Shown: positions 61,701 to 64,000 of the stretch, one piece after another
Layout of the letters: each line of letters begins with the position of its first letter
Numbering within the stretch: the stretch's first letter is position 1
Source: Ectocarpus siliculosus
Lineage: Eukaryota; Sar; Phaeophyceae; Ectocarpales; Ectocarpaceae
DNA length: 64,000 bases
NCBI GenBank assembly: GCA_000310025.1
Contig: FN649741.1
Location: forward strand, 4,024,035-4,088,034
Direction: 5' to 3'
Notes under the pieces: generated by a model
Told to the model about the DNA's origin: nothing
Databases searched by the model: none
The model's input: the letters and a program-made list of their open reading frames with translations, nothing else
Program-made: the position numbers and the translations under genes

Positions 61701-63948
61701 ATGGCATGCAGTAGGAGAAGACAATGAGGAGCAACAACAACAACAACATAGGGTAGCGGCAGAATAGATAAACTAGAACACAACAATCGATGCTCCTCCT
61801 CCACTCGTGGATCTCATACGGATGGAATCTATCTTGTATCTGTCTCGCCTGGTGATGGCCGTCTCGGTGGCTCTCCTAGCGTCCGCCACGAGGCCTCCTT
61901 CCGCCGTACCGCCGAAAGCTTCCGAACCCCCTTCTTTCGAGCACGCCTCCGACACCTCGTCCAGCAGCGCGGCGGCTGTTTTCATCGGGTGCCAAGAGTG
62001 GGAGAATTGTCGTGAAAACGAGTGACGGAGACAGAAAAAAAAACACATACACAAAAAACTGCGAATGAACAAACATGCACCAGAAATGAGTAGGAACGCC
62101 TGGGCTCATCCTCCCGACCAACAACCACAAGTCTCGAAAACGTCTCGCAGACACCCAAAAGCGCGGCGACCTTCGACATCGGTTCATTGATCGATGCCGA
62201 TTGTACGTGTGCATGTTTTGTGTACAATCAACCGCTTGGTGGGGAGGCCGAAACAAGGGCAATCGTGGAAGCAGGAGCTGTTGCTTTGATCGGACGCAGG
62301 CAGAGAGATGGGACACGGTTAGCGCGAGGCACGGCGCAATGCGGCGCAACACACCAAACGGAGGCACAACGCCTCGAGTGCCAATTTGGTCGATTGACAG
62401 TACACCTTTGACGACCTCCTCCAAGACGTTGGTCGATCAACACACTTTTCGAATCATCATCGAAGAAGCCAGGGAGAGGGGGGTTATTTGCTTTTGAACG
62501 GGAAACGCCGGCACCACGGGCTGTTCCGCCCCAACCTTTCGCTGCGATCGATATATTTTGTGGTGGTCAAGGGGAAACTTGAGACAAAAAAACTGAACTA
62601 CAATAAACTGTCACGAAGCCTTTCCGGCCGGGGGGACTGCAGAAAGTATTCTCAAGGGACGTAACGTGGAAAGTGGAAAGGTGATTTTCATGTGTTGTTT
62701 CTGTGTAAGAGTCACGATCCTCCACCGGGCCCAACGCCACCGCGGGGGTGCGCATGCGAAACACAAAGGTTTACCGCATGGAGTTTTGCCTGTACTTCTA
62801 CATCGCCACACCGGTGCCGCGCTCACCGTGAATACCAGCACCGAACGAACGCCTTCAAAGGAGGAAGTCACGGACGCGTCGAGGAAGCGAGCGGTGTAAG
62901 CACATGGAGCGCGTAAACCCCTTCCAACCCGGTCCCTTCCCGCTCGGCGAGAAATTGACGAAAATATATTAAAAAGGCGCTATAGCAAATCAGGCGGGGC
63001 TTGCCTACATATTCCACCCACCCCTGTCCGCCTGCGGCTTGATGCCCCTGTGCTGCCTCTCTGCCGCCACCAAGGCGAGGCCCTGCGATAGGGACTCTCG
63101 CAGCTGTACCAGCGTCGCCCGAGCTGCGTCGCGGAGCCCCCTGTCCTTCTCCCGCTCGATGCGGATTCTGCGCGGCGTGATGGTGTTTTTTGGCGTGCAA
63201 AGTGAGGGGCAAAAGAAACCACGACGACGACAACGACGAGGCTATATCAGCCAGAAGGAACGAACCAAAACGAAGACACCGGCCGACAACGCCGACGAAA
63301 AATCGAAACAAAGAGAGACACTTACAAAGGAAGAAGAGCCGGAACATGTGCTTATATATCTACGATGAACCCCCCAGCCCATGAAAAGACACTTTCCACC
63401 ACGGTACCGCCCCCCCCCACTACCGCGACCAGCGCAAGGGCTTCCAACCCTAATTCATGGCAACACAAACAGACGTGAAAGCAGTAGCAGTGTACCAGCC
63501 TGTTTTTAATATTGAGAACACACGACCAATTACTTCTTCTTACAAAAACACAAGCCTAAGTCACGGTAACGCGAAAGTACCAGCCTGCTTTTACTGTTGA
63601 GACTACACGACCAGCATACTTCTTCTGATAAAGCACAAGCCCATCATGGCAACACGAAAGCAGAAGCACCAGCCTGTCTTTATCTTACTGAGAATGCACG
63701 ACAAAGTCCAACACTTTTTTCCTATGCCCACAAACCGGCACAAAAGACAAACACCACGCCCGTTCCCTCACACCCCACCTCTCCTCTTCCTCGGCCCTGT
63801 CCGCGGCCGCCTTCGCCTTCCGGACCGACAGCCTCGCGATCGCCACCTCCCCCCTGGCGTGAGCGACCGCGGCCGTCGCCGCCGGCTCGTCCACCAAGGC
63901 CTCGCGGACACCGAGCAACGCCTCGGCGCCCTCCACGTGACCCGTCAC
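52730..63948 (-). CDS. Charged coiled-coil protein of unknown function (5' end outside window)
   Basis: Twelve exons keep phase throughout: 63779-63948, 63022-63167, 61820-61975, 60608-60854, 59690-59755, 59158-59274, 58313-58448, 55825-55907, 54764-54863, 54133-54254, 53487-53940, 52730-53134 (stop). They give 733 residues; the start lies to the right of the window. The N-terminal visible part is Ala-rich helix (ARLSVRKAKAAADRAEEEER). A Gly/Asp-rich linker follows in exon 60608-60854. The core is dense coiled coil (AQEERRVREEEAQRLERQAK). The C-terminus is Ala/Gly-rich with basic patches (GRRGRKRNRQARAEKEE) and ends SAEKSPG. No catalytic or named domain is visible. A structural or cytoskeletal role is possible but unsupported. 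The acceptor at 60854 is the least certain; the usual first AG there would break phase. Confidence 0.75.
56201..56270. repeat. 15-base minisatellite
   Basis: Four and a half copies of ACCCCACCAAACGTG, with later units changed to AAAGTG or ACCTC. It lies in the long intron of the coiled-coil gene. Confidence 0.9.
57325..57482. repeat. CAACCTAGC minisatellite (~24-base unit)
   Basis: Six copies of CAACCTAGC (the last ending in T) start at 57325, 57348, 57372, 57396, 57450 and 57474. Most are preceded by CACCGTRYAG, giving a ~24-base imperfect unit. The array ends 42 bases before the ATG of the plus-strand open frame at 57524. Confidence 0.85.
57524..57895 (+). CDS. Possible nested small secreted protein (123 aa)
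   Basis: A single open frame starts with a textbook signal-peptide pattern (MYARLVAFAALFFLLPCSPV): a basic residue, a hydrophobic core with a Leu/Phe run, then small residues. The mature part is basic and Arg/Thr/Ser-rich, with cysteines near the end, and matches no family I know. An overlapping frame at 57660-58091 on the same strand is also open. It lies wholly inside an intron of a gene on the opposite strand and may be chance. Confidence 0.22.
   Translation: MYARLVAFAALFFLLPCSPVMKRKTPHTKLPARQNDELTQTTTRFFASGTNSGNNPSPWRFRFTPGRRYAPGRASSCVGKSFRNAYKELESLVCATRSRQESARFIITQCTRRHPRHTRQVCL
59775..60110. repeat. Long GAAAGA purine microsatellite
   Basis: About 330 bases of GA/GAAA repeats on the plus strand. 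On the minus strand this is a CTTT-rich tract lying just upstream of the acceptor of exon 59690-59755, so it forms most of that intron's polypyrimidine tract. The long minus-strand open frame through it is a repeat artefact. Confidence 0.9.
61047..61068. repeat. AC dinucleotide microsatellite
   Basis: Eleven or so CA units in the intron between exons 61820 and 60854 of the coiled-coil gene. Confidence 0.85.
63456..63706. repeat. Three diverged ~60-105-base direct repeats
   Basis: Units begin near 63456, 63562 and 63645 and share, in order, CATGGCAACACGAAAG (or CACGGTAACGCGAAAG), ACCAGCCTG with a T-rich stretch, TGAGAA, CACGACCA, ACTTCTTCT and CACAAGCC. The third is truncated. They lie in the first visible intron of the coiled-coil gene, close to the exon at 63779. 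Confidence 0.75.
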
Positions 63949-63954
63949 CTGCGT

Positions 63955-63972
63955 GGGGGGGGGGGGGGGGGG
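63955..63972. repeat. Poly-G run (poly-C on the gene strand)
   Basis: An uninterrupted G run lies near the right edge. On the minus strand it is a poly-C tract ending in CACGCAG, the acceptor of exon 63779-63948. Its length may be an assembly artefact. Confidence 0.8.
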
Positions 63973-64000
63973 CCGGCGACGCCGTCATCTGGGCCCTCCG

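Noticed and set aside
62567-62880. Minus-strand frame resembling a hydrophobic exon
   Set aside because: Exons 63022-63167 and 61820-61975 already join in phase, and this segment has no matching splice sites.
1-64000. CRISPR arrays, bacterial operons, integrated virus, autonomous transposon
   Set aside because: No regularly spaced identical repeats with unique spacers, no bacterial-type genes, and no reverse transcriptase, integrase, transposase or capsid-like frame was seen.

Overview
This is nuclear DNA from an intron-rich eukaryote of roughly even base composition. Coding exons are short (about 60-300 bases, with a few long ones), introns are several hundred bases, and low-complexity insertions are common. 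The gene content (a flagellar-type IQ coiled-coil protein, ZIF-like and ENT transporters, Ala/Gly/Ser-rich inserts) and this gene structure fit a stramenopile, most likely a brown alga. That placement is inference; no marker gene proves it. I see no bacterial genes, tRNA, rRNA, CRISPR array or viral gene.

I rebuilt gene models by joining exons at splice sites and requiring codon phase to match across each intron. Six genes result, on alternating strands. (1) 390-2086, plus: the C-terminal exons of an IQ-motif coiled-coil protein resembling dynein regulatory complex subunits 9/10. (2) 3440-28691, minus: one very large gene of about 40 exons encoding about 3,044 residues, with three WW-like domains, acidic and low-complexity tracts, a long coiled coil and a C-terminal armadillo array. 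(3) 29108-35446, plus: a ZIF1-like major facilitator transporter. (4) 37399-40990, minus: an equilibrative nucleoside transporter (first exon not found). (5) 45263-50483, plus: a second ZIF1-like transporter, paralogous to (3), with nearly identical intron positions. (6) 52730 to at least 63948, minus: a charged coiled-coil protein of unknown function that runs off the right edge.

The layout is strictly convergent/divergent. Genes 2 and 3 start only 416 bases apart. Genes 1/2, 3/4 and 5/6 converge across spacers of 1.3-2.3 kb. The two ZIF-like genes flank the nucleoside transporter, so about 21 kb is a membrane-transport cluster. Repeats sit in the spacers and introns: a four-copy ~310-base tandem array (35700-36905), a 404-base foldback element inside the nucleoside-transporter gene (39301-39704), an inverted pair of GATAC-rich repeats (43079-44495), and several small minisatellites in introns of gene 6.

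The strongest candidate for something undescribed is gene 2. It combines WW-like modules that all lack the usual second tryptophan with a very long coiled coil and armadillo repeats. About four introns in the window appear to use GC rather than GT donors, inferred from codon phase.
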